A DNA stretch of 64,000 bases from Dama dama (Eukaryota > Chordata > Mammalia > Artiodactyla > Cervidae). The translations under genes were made by a program, and so were the position numbers. Below are positions 1 through 10,346 of the stretch, in pieces. The stretch is from NCBI RefSeq assembly GCF_033118175.1, contig NC_083711.1, forward strand, positions 49,672,001 through 49,736,000. Direction: 5' to 3'. How positions within the stretch are numbered: position 1 is the stretch's first letter; each line of letters starts with the position of its first letter. The notes beneath the pieces are model-generated. The model was not told the origin of the DNA, did no database searches, and worked only from the letters and a program-made list of their open reading frames with translations.

Positions 1-718
1 GTATTGCTGTTAATTTCTCCTTTTAGATTTGTCAGTATTTGCTTTATGTATTTAGCTGCTTCACTGTTGCATGCTTACATATTTATAATAGCTATATCTT
101 CCTATTGAACTGAGGCTTTATCATTATGTAATGACCTTTGTCTCTAGAGACAGTTTTTGACTTAAATTTTATTTTCTCTGATATAATAGCCACTTCTGCT
201 TTCTTTTTATTACTATTTGCATAAATATCTTTCTTCATTTCCTCACTTTAAGATATGTGTCTGAAGTAGACTGTATTAAGCCTAAAGTGAGTCTCTTATA
301 GACAGTATATCACTAGACTTAGTTTTTAATCCATTCAGGCACTTTATGCCTTTTGACTGGGCAACTACATCCATTTACATTTAAAGTAATTATTGATGGG
401 TAAGGACTTATTATTTCCATTTTATTAATTTTATGTCAGTTTTGCAGTTGTTTTTGCTTTTTCTTTTCCACTTGTTGCCTTCTTTTGTTATTTGATGATT
501 TTCGCAGTGATTCTTTTGATTCTTTTCTCTTTTCTTTATCTATTATACGGCTTTTTCTTTATGGTTACCTTGAGGCTCACATAAAATTTATTGCAATTAT
601 AAGCATCTCTTGCATGTTGGTAACTTCAATCACAAATAAAAACTCTATATTTTTACTCCCTTTTCCCACACATTTTGTGTTCTTATAGTCAGAGTTTGCT
701 TCTTTTTGTATTGTGTAT

Positions 719-1026
719 CCATTAAAAAATTTTTATCTCTTACTGTTATATTAGGGTTAAAATTAATTTAGACACCACCATTACAGTTAGCATTACAATG
801 TTAAATTACTCTGTGAAATGGCAATCCATTCCAGTATCCTTTCCTGAGAAATCCCATGGACAGAGGAGACTGGCTGGCAGCAGTTCATGGGGTCACAGAA
901 GAGTCAGACACAACTCACTGACTAAACAGTCCAGTAATAAATTTTATCTTTTTACTGTTATGTTAGGGTAGAAACTATTTTAGGCACCATAATTATGACT
1001 AATATTACAGTGTCAAATTATTCTGT
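719..1026 (+). repeat. 85-bp direct duplication flanking a SINE fragment
   Basis: About 731-815 and 942-1026 are two diverged copies (around 80% alike by eye) of one AT-rich segment. Both run through a shared TACTGTTATRTTAGGG core to a shared CTCTGT/TTCTGT end. A truncated Bov-tA lies between them. The repeat is far too long for a target-site duplication, so this is a local tandem duplication within old L1 sequence with the SINE at the junction. Confidence 0.7.
818..932 (+). mobile_element. Bov-tA-type SINE, 5'-truncated
   Basis: Contains the Bov-A body (GGCAAYCCATTCCAGTAT, then CCCATGGACAGAGGAG, then the CACAACTNACTGACTAA tail). It lacks the tRNA-like head, so there is no A/B box promoter. 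It is diverged from other copies in the window. Confidence 0.8.
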
Positions 1027-1063
1027 ATTTGTCATATCTTTACTTTTGTCAGTGAGATTGTTT

Positions 1064-1140
1064 CTTTTTTTAATTTTTTAAAAAATTAACTAATTTATTT
1101 ATTTTACTTTACAATATTGTATTGGTTTTGCCATAGAGAT
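1064..1140 (-). mobile_element. Short LINE-1 3'-end fragment
   Basis: A T-rich start followed by TTTACAATATTGTATTGG is the antisense of the ruminant L1 3' terminus, also seen at 25840-25870. Only about 75 bp was copied, consistent with a severely 5'-truncated insertion into the older L1. Confidence 0.6.
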
Positions 1141-1179
1141 TTATGTTTCCATGTTGCTGTTTGGCGTGTTTCAATTTGA

Positions 1180-1276
1180 AGAACTCACACATTTCTTGTG
1201 TAATGAGAGAGGCCGGGTGATCATGAACACTCTCATTTTCTGTTTGTCTGAGAAAGACTTTATCTCCCCTTCAATT
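1180..1276 (-). mobile_element. Old LINE-1 ORF1 remnant
   Basis: The antisense of the ORF1 C-terminal region: GTTTGTCTGAGAAAGACTTT followed by ATCTCCCCTTCAAT resembles 7228-7260. It is probably the continuation of the L1 at 1-1063. It is too decayed to translate. Confidence 0.5.
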
Positions 1277-1410
1277 TTTTGGCTTTATTGAGGTATAATT
1301 AACAAATAAAATTGTGAGACGCTTAAAGTGTACATCATGATTTGATATATGTGTACGTTGTGGAATGATTTCTCTCTCCTAATTAGTGATCACTTATGTT
1401 GATGTCTATA
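1277..1410 (-). mobile_element. L1M-type 3'UTR fragment
   Basis: The run GGCTTTATTGAGGTATAATT, followed by a TATATGTGTAC segment, is a typical antisense 3'UTR of mammal-wide L1M elements. Confidence 0.6.
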
Positions 1411-1444
1411 GTCTATTATAGACGATATGGGCTAGTTGGGTGGG

Positions 1445-1770
1445 GGAAGCTAAGTGAAATAAGTCAGACAAAGAGACAAAAACTGTTTAATGTCACTCAT
1501 GTGGTGAACCTAAAAATACAACAGACTCATAGTTATTTTCAAAATAGTGAATATAACAGAAAAGAAACAGACTCACAGATATAGAGAACGAACTAGTGAT
1601 TACCAGTGGGGAGAGAGAAGCGCGGAGGAGCAATACAAGGGTAGGGGAATACGGGGTACGAGCTATTATGTATAAACTAAGCTGCAAATGTATATTGTAT
1701 AATATGGGGAACATAGCAGTATTTTATAATAACTATAAATGAAGTATAACTTTAAAAGTTGTGAACTCGT
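1445..1770 (+). mobile_element. LINE-1 3' region, sense
   Basis: AAGCTAAGTGAAATAAGTCA is the end of ORF2. It is followed by 3'UTR words (CAGACTCACAGATATAGAGA, TAACTTTAAAAGTTGTGAA). No tail or TSD is visible at its right edge, where an antisense L1 begins directly. Confidence 0.65.
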
Positions 1771-1898
1771 AAACAATGCTACTGTGAACGTTGGGGTGCA
1801 TGTATCTTTTCAAATTAGTGGGTTTTTTTTTTACCCAGAAGTGGAATTGCTGAGTCATATGGTAGTTCTATTTCTAGTTTTTTTTAAAAAGCCTCCAT

Positions 1899-2680
1899 GC
1901 TGAGGGTGTGTAGAAAAGGGAACCCTCTTACACTGTTGGTGGGAATGCAAACTAGTACAGCCACTATGGAGAACAGTATGGAGATTCCTTAAAAAACTGG
2001 AAATAGAACTGCCATATGACCCAGCAATCCCACTGCTGGGCATACACACTGAGGAAACCAGAATTGAAAAAGACACGTGCACCCCAGTGTTCATCACAGC
2101 ACTGTTTGCAATAGCCAGGACATGGAAGCAACCTAGATGTCCATCGGCAGACGAACAGATAAGAAGGCTGTGGTACATATACACCATGGAATATTACTCA
2201 GCCATTAAAAAGAATGCTTTTGAATCAGTTCTAATGAGGTGGATGAAACTGGAGCCTATTATACAGAGTGAAGTAAGTCAGAAAGAAAAACACCAATACA
2301 GTATATTAACACATATATATGGAATTTAGAAAGATGGTAACAATGACCCTATATGTGAGACAGCAAAAGAGACAAAGAGATAAAGAACAGACTTTTGGAC
2401 TCTGTGGGAGAAGGCGAGGGTGGGATGATTGGAAAGAGTAGCACTGAAACTTGTATATTACCATAAGTGAAATAGATCACCAGCCCAGGTACGATGCGTG
2501 GGGCAGGGCGCCCAGGGCCAGTGCGCTGGGACCCTGAGGGATGGGACGGGAGGGAGTTGGGAGTGGGGTTCAGGATGGGGGACACGTGCACACCCATGGC
2601 TGATTCATGTCGACGTATGGCGAAAGCTACCACAATATTGTAAAGTAATTAGCCTCCAATTAAAATAAGTAAATTAAAAA
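1899..2680 (+). mobile_element. Young 5'-truncated LINE-1 with 13-bp TSD
   Basis: A sense L1 3' end covering the ORF2 C-terminus and the whole 3'UTR, ending in a short A-rich tail. Identical direct repeats AAAAAGCCTCCAT lie at 1886-1898 and 2681-2693. The left repeat starts with the A run typical of the L1 endonuclease site. The host is the older antisense L1, whose sequence resumes directly after the right repeat. Low divergence from the complete copy at 28779-36274 marks it as recent. Confidence 0.9.
2087..2329 (+). pseudogene. LINE-1 ORF2 C-terminal stub
   Basis: This is the end of L1 ORF2p, with FAIARTWKQPRCPSADE and WYIYTMEYYSAIKKNAFES visible. It stops at the normal ORF2 stop at 2327-2329. 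The preceding codons back to about 1905 are also ORF2 but have no upstream start because the insertion is 5'-truncated. The protein's endonuclease and reverse-transcriptase domains are absent, so no activity is possible. It is identifiable by near-identity to the C-terminus encoded on the minus strand at 29125-29688. Confidence 0.85.
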
Positions 2681-4858
2681 AAAAAGCCTCCATACTGTTT
2701 CCCATAGCAGCTTACACTCCCACTAACTTACACTCCCACTGCCAGTATTTTAGGGTTCCCTTTTCTCACATCTCCACCAACATTTGTAATTTGTAGACTT
2801 TTTGATGATAGCTATTCTGAGAGATGTGTGGTGATATCTCATTGTGGTTTTAATTTGCATTTCCCTGATTATTAGCAATGTTGAGTATTTTTACATGTGC
2901 CTGCTGGCCTCTGCATTTCCTCTCTGGAAACATGTCTACTCAATTCTTCTGCCTATTTTTTAATCTGGTTGTTTGTTTTTTGATGTTAAGTTGTATGAGC
3001 TGTTTATATGTTTTGAACGTTAATTCCTTGTCGGTATCATTTGTAAATATTTTCTATCCTTCAGTAGGTTGTCTTTTCCTTTTGTCAATGGTTTTCTTTG
3101 CTGTGCCAAAGCTTTTACGTTTAATCAGGTCTCATTTGTTTATTCTTGCTATTCTTTCCTTCACTTTAGAAGATGGATCCAAAAATATTACCATGCTTTT
3201 TATTAAAGCATGTTCTGCCTATATTTTCCTCTAGGGATTTTATGGTCTCAGGTCATGCATATGGTTTAGGTCTTTAATCCATTTTCATTATTTTGGTATA
3301 TGGTATCAGGGAATGTTTTACTTTCATTCTTTTATAGCTGCCCAGTTTTCTCAGCACCACTTATTAAAGAAAACGTCTTTTCTCAGTGGAATATTCTTGC
3401 CTCCTTTGTCATCGATTAATTGGCCAGAAGTGCATGGATTTATTTCTGGGCTCTCTGTTCTGCTCCATTGCTCCACATGTCTGCCTCATGCCCGTCCCAT
3501 ACTGATTACCTTAGCTCTGTAGTATAACTTGAAATCAGAGCGCCTGGTCCCTTCAGCTCTCTTCTTCTTTTTCAAGATTGTTTTGGCTAGGCAGGGTCTT
3601 TTGTGCTTTTTTCATACAGATTTTAAAATTATTTGTTCTGGTTCAGTGAAAAATACCATTGATATTTTGATAGGAATTGCACTGAATCCATAGATCGCCT
3701 TGGGTAATAGAGTCATTTTCACAATATTGAGTCTTCCAATCCAAGAACATAGGACATCTTTTCCTCTCTTTTGTGTCATCTTCAATTGCTTGCATCAGTG
3801 TCTTACAGTTTTTGGAATATAGGTCTTTTGACTCCTTGGGTAGATTTATTCCTAGGTAATTTTGTTCTTTTTGAGGCAGTGATAAATGGTATTGTTTCCT
3901 TAATTTATCTTTCTGATAGTTCATAGTTTATAAAAATGCAACAGATTTCTGTATATTATTTTTGTATCCTGCAATTTTACCAAATTCATTGATGGGTACT
4001 AGTAGTTTTCTGGTGGCAACTTTAGGATTTTCTGTGTACAGTATCATGTCATCTATAAACAGTGACAGATTTAGTTCTTCCTTTTCAGCTTGGGTTCCTT
4101 TTATTTCTTCAGATTGCTATGGCTAGGATGTCCAAAACTATGTTGAATAAAAGTGGTGAGGGTAGCATCTTTCTCTTGTTTCTGATCTTAGAGGAAATGC
4201 TTTCAGCTTTTTGCCATTAAATGTGATGTTAGCTATGGTAATGGCTTTTATTACATTGAGATATGTTCCCTCTCTGCCTGCTTTCTGAAGAGTTTTTTTA
4301 ATCATAAATAGATGTTGAATTTTGTAAAAACCTTTTCCTGAATCTACTGAGGTAATCATATGGTTTTTATTCTTCAATTTTTTAATGTAATATATCACAT
4401 TGATCAGATTTGTGGATATAGAAAAGTCCTTGCATCTCAAGAATAAATCTCACTTGCTCATGGTGTATGATTATTTTAATGTATTATTTGGCTTGATTTG
4501 CTAGTATTTTATTGAAAGTTTTTGCCTCTATGTTCATCAGTGACATTGGCCTGTAATTTTCTTTTTTGTGTGAGATCTTTGTTTAATTTTGGTATCACAG
4601 TGATGCTGACCTCGGACTGAATTTGAAAGTGTTCCTTCTTATGAGGTTTTTTTGGGATAGTTTGAGAAGAGTAGGTGTTTGGTAAAATTCACTTGTGAAG
4701 ACATCTGGTCCTGGACTTCTGTTTGTTGGATGTTTTAAAATTACTGATTCAATTTCATTACTGGTAATTGATCTGTTCATATTTTCTATTTCTTCCTAGT
4801 TCAATCCTGGGAGATTATGCATTTATAAGAATTTGTCCATTACTTCTAGGTTGGCTAG

Positions 4859-5533
4859 GACCTATATTCCTAACTAAAGCCCTATTTTACCTCATTCTAG
4901 TATTAGCAATAGGTCATAAATCTGAATAAAGAGTATACCTGTTTTTATCAATCTCTTTGGGAAAACAATGAATCCAAGAGTTTTCCCCCTTAATTTCATT
5001 TAACTATATCACCATGAGAGGTTGATATTTCCTTTATAACTAGATTTTTGGAGAAGAATTGATAGAAATTATATTTTTGATGTCACATTTTCTCAATAAT
5101 CTTCCAAAACAATATTTAAAAATGTCCATGATTTTGTGATTTAACTTTCTTGGTTAAATAGTAGCATTGATTTATTTATATTTACACTCACTTCATTGCC
5201 CATCTGTGTGGATTGCTTTGTAGATTAGCTTGTGTAGGGGATACTGTGGTGCAACATCTAGATTTCCCACTTCAAGACTGAGGCACGCCTTTCCTCATTT
5301 CCCCGAGTGTTGGCTGCAGCCAGCTTTCACACAAGTCCCTATCTGGGAATTGTTTCCAGTCTAAGGGAGCGTCTTTGCCCAAGTCTATACTTACTGTTTA
5401 GACTGGAAGTAGCCTGCATCCAAGTGGTATGCAAAATGTTCTAGGTTCCCTTGCTTTCATTTGTAACAACTCTTGATGTTTTTTTATTGCACCTTAGGTC
5501 CCCATGGTACTTTGCAAGAACTCTGATGTTTCT
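4859..5533. other. Unassigned spacer
   Basis: No gene or confident repeat is seen. Right of the old L1 the sequence is AT-rich and unassigned, with a less AT-rich patch near 5220-5420. It ends at TCTGATGTTTCT (5522-5533), which is repeated exactly at 10335-10346. Confidence 0.5.
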
Positions 5534-5760
5534 TTCTTTCTTTTTATATATATATATATTATTGAAGTATAGTTGACTTACAGTGTTTCAAGTGCACAGC
5601 AAGGTGATTCAGTTATAAAATCACATATACATTTTTCAAATTATTTTCCATCATCAGTTATTACAAGATAGTGACTACAGTTCTCTATGCTATACAGTAA
5701 ACCTTTGTTGCTTGTTGCATATCTACATTTAAATTAGAAATTTAGCATTCTATTCATACT
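5534..5760 (-). mobile_element. LINE-1 3'UTR end, antisense
   Basis: A T-rich and TA-rich start (antisense poly(A)) is followed by TTATTGAAGTATAGTTGACT and GTGATTCAGTTATA, the antisense 3'UTR of cetartiodactyl L1s. Similarity fades around 5730-5760. It could be the 3' end of the L1 whose 5' end is at 10334 (see findings). Confidence 0.65.
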
Positions 5761-6371
5761 AAGTCAAACAAGTGGAATCAAAAAGTCATAATTTTTTAGA
5801 CAAAAATTCATGTTTTCTAAAATAAATATTATACATATGTATACAAAAGCTTTTCTACTACATTTGATAAAGACTTAAGAATATAAAAAAAAAGAAGAAA
5901 TGGAGAAATTGGAGAACATAAACTGAATTAAATGGGAGCACTGAATATGAAATAGAAAAAGTGAAACAAACTAGATAAAAGTAAAAGATCATCATATAGT
6001 TCAGTTGTTTTTAAACATGACTTCTCATTAGAGACATATCTGGAGCTCTGGAGAAAAAAAGCAATACTTGAGCATTTGTATTTTTCAAAAAATTTCAAGA
6101 TAATTCTGATATGCATCTGGATTTTAAAAAGTGATTACAGATTTTTCTATTTGATCCTAGTTTGGTGATATATAGTTCTATTATTTTTCTGTTGACCAAT
6201 CATGATACAATGGTATTAAGTGAATAATAGTTACATAATCACAATAGTAAAAGATGTTTATCAGTTTTCACAGTCCATAACCAGACAAAAAAATAAAAGA
6301 TAGTTACAATTGCAACCCTTAATGGGAGCATGATTGACTTAGCAATATAAAATAGTTACATACAATTTGGG
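5761..6371. other. Unassigned segment with a possible hAT-Charlie-type remnant at 6000-6125
   Basis: Not recognisable as L1. About 6000-6125 (ACTTCTCATTAGAGACATAT, then a TTTGTATTTTTCAAAA segment, then AATTCTGATATGCATCTGG) resembles the short MER20/MER58-like hAT-Charlie elements of eutherians, with the middle missing. No terminal repeats are clear, so this is tentative. The remainder is AT-rich and unassigned. Confidence 0.35.
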
Positions 6372-6970
6372 GGGATCAAGCTCCAAAATCACTGCAGATG
6401 GTGACTGCAGCCATGAAATTAAAAGACACTCCTTGGAAGGAAAGTTATGACAAACCTAGATAGCATATTAAAAAGCAGAGACATTACTTTGCCACCAAAG
6501 ATCCATCTAGTCAAGGCTATGGTTTTTCCAGTAGTCATGTATGGATGTGAGAGTTGGACTATAAAGAAAGCTGAGCACCAAAGAGTTGGTGCTTTTGAAC
6601 TGTGGTGTTGGAGAAGACTCTTGAGAGTCCCTTGGACTGCAAGGAGATCCAACCAGTCCATCCTAAAGGAGATCAGTCCTGGGTATTCATCAGAAGGACT
6701 GATGTTGAAGCTGAGACTCCAATACTTTGGCCACCGGATGCGAAGAACTGACTCATTGGAGAAGACCCTGATGCTGGGAAAGATTGAAGGCGGGAGGAGA
6801 AGGGGACGACAGAGGATGAGATGGTTGGATGGCATCACCAACTTACTGGACATGAGTTTGGGTAGACTCCGGGAGTTGGTGATGGACAGGGAAGCCTGGT
6901 GTCCTGCAGTCCATGGGGCCACAAAAAGTCAGACACAACTGAGTGACTGAACTGAACTGAACTGAACTGA
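6372..6970 (+). mobile_element. BovB LINE, 5'-truncated
   Basis: The 3' end of a BovB (RTE clade), from the post-reverse-transcriptase region to the characteristic 3' tail of tandem ACTGA units (about 6946-6970). BovB has this short tandem tail instead of poly(A). No convincing TSD is visible. Confidence 0.9.
6447..6950 (+). pseudogene. BovB ORF2 C-terminal fragment
   Basis: An open frame of 167 codons covers the C-terminal region downstream of the reverse transcriptase. Landmarks are FPVVMYGCESWTIKKAEH near residue 30, ELWCWRRLLRVPWTARRSNQ near residue 50 and MRWLDGITN near residue 123. The endonuclease and the reverse-transcriptase motifs, including YADD, lie upstream and were never copied here. 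The internal ATG is fortuitous. The opposite-strand frame at 6419-6922 is its shadow. The frame is intact but cannot encode a working element. Confidence 0.85.
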
Positions 6971-8160
6971 AGCAGAGTGATGTGGTAAGTGGAAGAATAT
7001 ACATGCACATGTTTTCTTCAGTCTATGTCTTTTGATTGGTGCATTTAATCCATTTACATTTAAGGTAATTATCAACATGTGTAATCCTATTAACATTTTC
7101 TGAATTGTCTTTATTGGGTTTATTTTCTGTAGGTCTTTTCCTTCTCTTGTGTTTCCTGCCTGGAGAAGTTCCTCTAGCATTTGTTGTAAAGCTGGTTTGG
7201 TGGTGCTGAATTCTCTTAACTTTTGCTTGTCTGGAAAGCTTTTAATTTCTTCATCAAATCTGAAGGAGAGTCTTGATGGGTAGAGTATTCTTGGTTATAG
7301 GTTCTTCTCTTTCATTGCTTTAAATATGTAATGCCATTCTGTTCTGACTTGTAGAGTTTCTGTTGAGAAATCAGCTGATAGCCTGATGGAAATTCCTTTG
7401 TATGTTATTTGTTGTTTTTCCCTTATTGCTTTTAATATTTTACCTCTGTCTTTAATTTTTGTCAGTTTGATTACTATGTGTCTTGATGTGTTTCTCTTTG
7501 GGTTCATTCTTCCTGGGACTCTCTGTACTTCCTGGACTTGGTTGACTATTTCCTTTCCCGTGTTTTAGGAATTCTCAGCTATTAGCTCTTCAAATATTTT
7601 CTCAGGTCCATTCTGTCTCTCCTCTCCTTTTGGCACCCCTATAATGTGAATGTTGGTGCATTTAATGTTGCCCCAGAGGTCTCTTCAGCTGTCTTCATTT
7701 CTTTCCATTCTATATTCTGTTTTGCGGCAATGATTTACACCACTCTGTCCTCTAGGTCATTTATTCGTTCTTCTGCCTCAGTTATTCTACTATTGATTCC
7801 TTCTAGTGTATTATTCATCTGTTTGTTCTTTAGTTCTTCTAGGTCTTTGGTAAACATTTCTTACATCTTTTCAATCTTTGCCTCCATTCTTTTCCTGAGA
7901 TCTTGGATCATCTTCACAATCATTATTCTAAATTCTTTTTCTGGAAGGTTGCCTATCTTCACTTCATTTAGTGTTTTTCTGGGATTTTATCTTGTCCCTT
8001 CATCTGGGACATAACTTTCTGCTTTTTCATCATGATTTATTTTCTGTAATATGGGTTTTGTTTTGGCCAATATGAGATTGTGCTTCTTCTTGCTTCTTCT
8101 GTCTGCCCTCTGATGGATAAGGCTAAGGTGCTTGTGTAAGCTTCTTAATAGGAGGGACTG

Positions 8161-8351
8161 TAGTAGTTAGTTGCTCAGTTATGTCCCAACTCTTTGGGAT
8201 CCCATGGATCATAGCCCACCAGGCTCCTCTGTCCTTGGGATTGTTCAGGCAAGAATATTGGAGTGGATTGCCATTCCCTTCTCCAGAGGATCTTTTCAAC
8301 CCAGGGATCGAACCTGGGTCTCTTGCATTGCAGGCAGATTCTTTACTGTCC
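8161..8351 (-). mobile_element. Bov-tA SINE with long TSD
   Basis: Full Bov-tA in antisense. The tail side is at left (GTTGCTCAGTTATGTCCCAA) and the tRNA-like head at right (B-box complement GGGATCGAACCTGGGTC, ending near ATTCTTTACTG). It is flanked by 23-bp direct repeats at 8138-8160 and 8352-8374 that differ at three positions. Confidence 0.9.
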
Positions 8352-8541
8352 AAGCTTCTTGATGTGAGGGACTGGTGATGGGAAAAACTCTGTATTGCTC
8401 TGGTGGACAGGGCCTTGCTCAGTAAAGTTTAAATCCAATTGTTTACTGATGGGTGGGATTGCACTCCCTCCCTGCAAGTTGCTTGGCCTGAGGCCACCCA
8501 GCCCTGGGGTCTGTAGGCTATATGGTAGGGTTAATGGTGAA

Positions 8542-9747
8542 TTTCCAGATGTTCAAGTTGATTTTAGAAAAGGCAGAGGAACCAGAGATCAAATTGCCAA
8601 CATCTGCTGGATCATCAAAAAAGCAAGAGAGCTCCAGAAAAACATATATTTCTGCTTTATTGACTATGCCAAAGCCTTTGACTGTGTGGATCACAATAAA
8701 CTGTGGAAAATTCTGAAAGAGATGGGAATACCAGACCACCTGACCTGCCTCTTGAAAAAGCTGTATGCAGGTCAGGAAGCAACAGTTAGAACTGGACATG
8801 GAACAACAGACTGGTTCCAAATAGGAAAAGGAGTACGTCAGGCTGTATATTGTCACCCTGCTTATTTAACTTATATACAGAGTACATCATGAGAAACGCT
8901 GGGCTGGAGGAAGCACAACCTGGAATCAAGATTGCCGGGAGAAATATCAATAACCTCAGATATGCAGATGACACCACCCTTATGGCAGAAAGGGAAGAAG
9001 AACTAAAGAGCCTCTTGATGAAAGTGAAAGAGGAGAGTGAAAATGTTGGCTTAAAGCTCAAAATTCAGAAAACTAAGATCAGGGCATCTGGCCCCATCAC
9101 TTTAAGGCAAATAGATGGGGAAACAGTGGAAACAGACGTTATTTTTCTGGGCTCCAAAATCTCTGCAGATGGTGATTGTAGCCATGAAATTAAAAGACAC
9201 TTACTCCTTGGAAGGAAAGTTATGACCAACCTAGAGAGCATATTAAAAAGCAGAGACATTACTTTGTCAACAAAGGTCTGTCTAGTCAAGGCTATGGTTT
9301 TTCCAGTAGTCCTGTATGGATGTGAGAGTTGGACGGTGAAGGAAGCTGAGCACCGAAGAATTGATGCTTTTGAACTGTGGTGTTGGAGAAGACTCTTGAG
9401 AGTCCCTTGGACTGCAAGGAGATCCAACCAGTCCATCCAAAAGGAGTTCAGTCCTGAGTGTTCATTGGAAGGACTGACGCTGAAGCTGAAACTCCAATAC
9501 TTTGGCCACCTGCCAAAGTCATGCGAAGAGCTGACTCATTTGAAAAGACCCTGATGCTGGGAAAGATTGAGGGCAGGAGGAGAAGGGGATGACAGAGGAT
9601 GAGATGGTTGGATGGCATCACCGACTCAATGGATATGGGTTTGGGTAGACTCCAGGAGCTGGTGATCGACAGGGAGGCCTGGAGTGCTGCGGTTCATGGG
9701 GCCACAAAGTGTCAGACATGATGGAGCGACTGAACTGAACTTAACTG
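8542..9747 (+). mobile_element. BovB LINE, 5'-truncated, reverse-transcriptase region present but frameshifted
   Basis: Begins in the reverse-transcriptase domain (DFRKGRGTRDQIANICWII, then FIDYAKAFDCVDHNKLWKI) and continues in a second frame from about 8851 with CLFNLYTEYIMRNAGLEEAQ and the catalytic NNLRYADDTTLM box near 8955-8990. The frames join where one base is missing in GTACGTCAGGCTG (about 8835-8845). A short extra stretch near 9510-9520 breaks the frame again before the end. The tail is short (ACTGAACTGAACTTAACTGA). TSD AATGGTGAA lies at 8533-8541 and 9748-9756. The host is an L1 5'UTR. Confidence 0.9.
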
Positions 9748-10314
9748 AATGGTGAACTCCAAGAGAGTGTGCGCTAAGGGGAACCTTCTGGTGCCCTGTC
9801 CCTGGGGCGAGCCCCTGCCGACCCACAGCTCCCCAGGCGGCCCTCCAACACTAGCGGGTAGTTCTGGTTCAGCCACCTGTGTGTTCACTGCTTCTGTCCT
9901 CTGGGTCTTGGTGTGCAGGACATGTTGGTTGTGCCCTCCAAGATTGGAGTCTCTGTTTCCCCCAGTCCTCTGGAAGGCTTATAATCAGATCCGACTGGGA
10001 TTCCCAGTCCCCTTTTTGAATCTCCAGGCTGGGAAGCCTAATGTGGTGTTCAGAATCTTCACAATAGTGTGAGAATTTCTGGTATTATTGTTCTCCAGTC
10101 TGTGGGTCACCCACCCAGAAGGTATGGGATTTGATTTTTTTTTTTTTTTCGTAATTGTGCCCCTCCTACCATCTCACTGTGGCTTCTTCTTTGTTTTTGG
10201 ACGTGGGTTATCTCTTTTTGGTGGGTTCTTGTGTCCTCCTATCGATGATTGTTCAGCAGCTAGTTGCAATTTTGGTGCTCTCACAGGAGGAGATGAGTAC
10301 ACATCCTTCTACTC

Positions 10315-10324
10315 TGCCATCTTG
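10315..10324 (-). promoter_or_regulatory. YY1-like motif at L1 5' end
   Basis: TGCCATCTTG is the complement of CAAGATGGCA, at the position just inside the L1 5' terminus where L1 promoters carry a YY1 site that directs initiation. One base departs from the GCGG core. Confidence 0.5.
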
Positions 10325-10346
10325 AACCAGAAAGTCTGATGTTTCT

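Larger units (their letters stand above)
1..1063 (-). mobile_element. Old LINE-1 fragment (ORF2 N-terminal region and inter-ORF region)
   Basis: Read on the minus strand, this aligns by eye with the start of ORF2 of the complete L1 further right. The antisense of the endonuclease region (about 50-400) ends in the same run that encodes the ORF2 N-terminus near 340-400. The AT-rich part from 400 to 1060 matches the ORF1-ORF2 spacer of the other old L1 near 36700-37150. Every frame is broken, so it is long dead. It is cut by the left window edge. Confidence 0.75.
1772..4858 (-). mobile_element. Old LINE-1, ORF2 reverse-transcriptase to C-terminal region, interrupted
   Basis: The antisense of ORF2 runs from the C-terminal domain (left) back to the start of the reverse-transcriptase domain (right, ending near 4858). 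It follows the complete L1 at 29340-31650 word for word with many substitutions and indels. Remnant minus-strand frames survive at 3643-3924, 4138-4440 and 4595-4780. A younger plus-strand L1 (1899-2680) splits it. Neither 5'UTR nor 3'UTR of this copy is present. Confidence 0.8.
7013..10334 (-). mobile_element. LINE-1 5' half (ORF2 start, ORF1, 5'UTR), interrupted by SINE and BovB
   Basis: On the minus strand, the 5'UTR occupies 10334 down to about 8040. ORF1 follows, with the coiled-coil part at about 7650-8014 and a C-terminal remnant at 7295-7507 showing RHIVIKLTKIKDRGKILKA and AIREKQQITYKGISIRLSA. The first codons of ORF2 (LIITLNVNGLNAPIKR) lie near 7020-7080. The rest of ORF2 is missing. 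All frames are broken. The 5'UTR is hit by a Bov-tA (8161-8351) and a BovB (8542-9747). The 5' terminus at 10334 has a TSD-like 12-mer beside it. Confidence 0.8.

Noticed and set aside
1445..4858. Sense plus antisense L1 pieces as a twin-priming inversion
   Set aside because: The order is wrong: twin priming puts the inverted 5' part before the sense 3' part on the sense strand. Here the sense end comes first, so these are probably separate insertions.
6419..6922. 167-codon minus-strand open frame
   Set aside because: Shadow of the BovB frame at 6447-6950. The BovB landmarks are in the plus frame.
6940..6970. Short tandem repeats as a CRISPR or satellite
   Set aside because: The ACTGA units are the normal BovB 3' tail, and they occur at each complete BovB end in the window.
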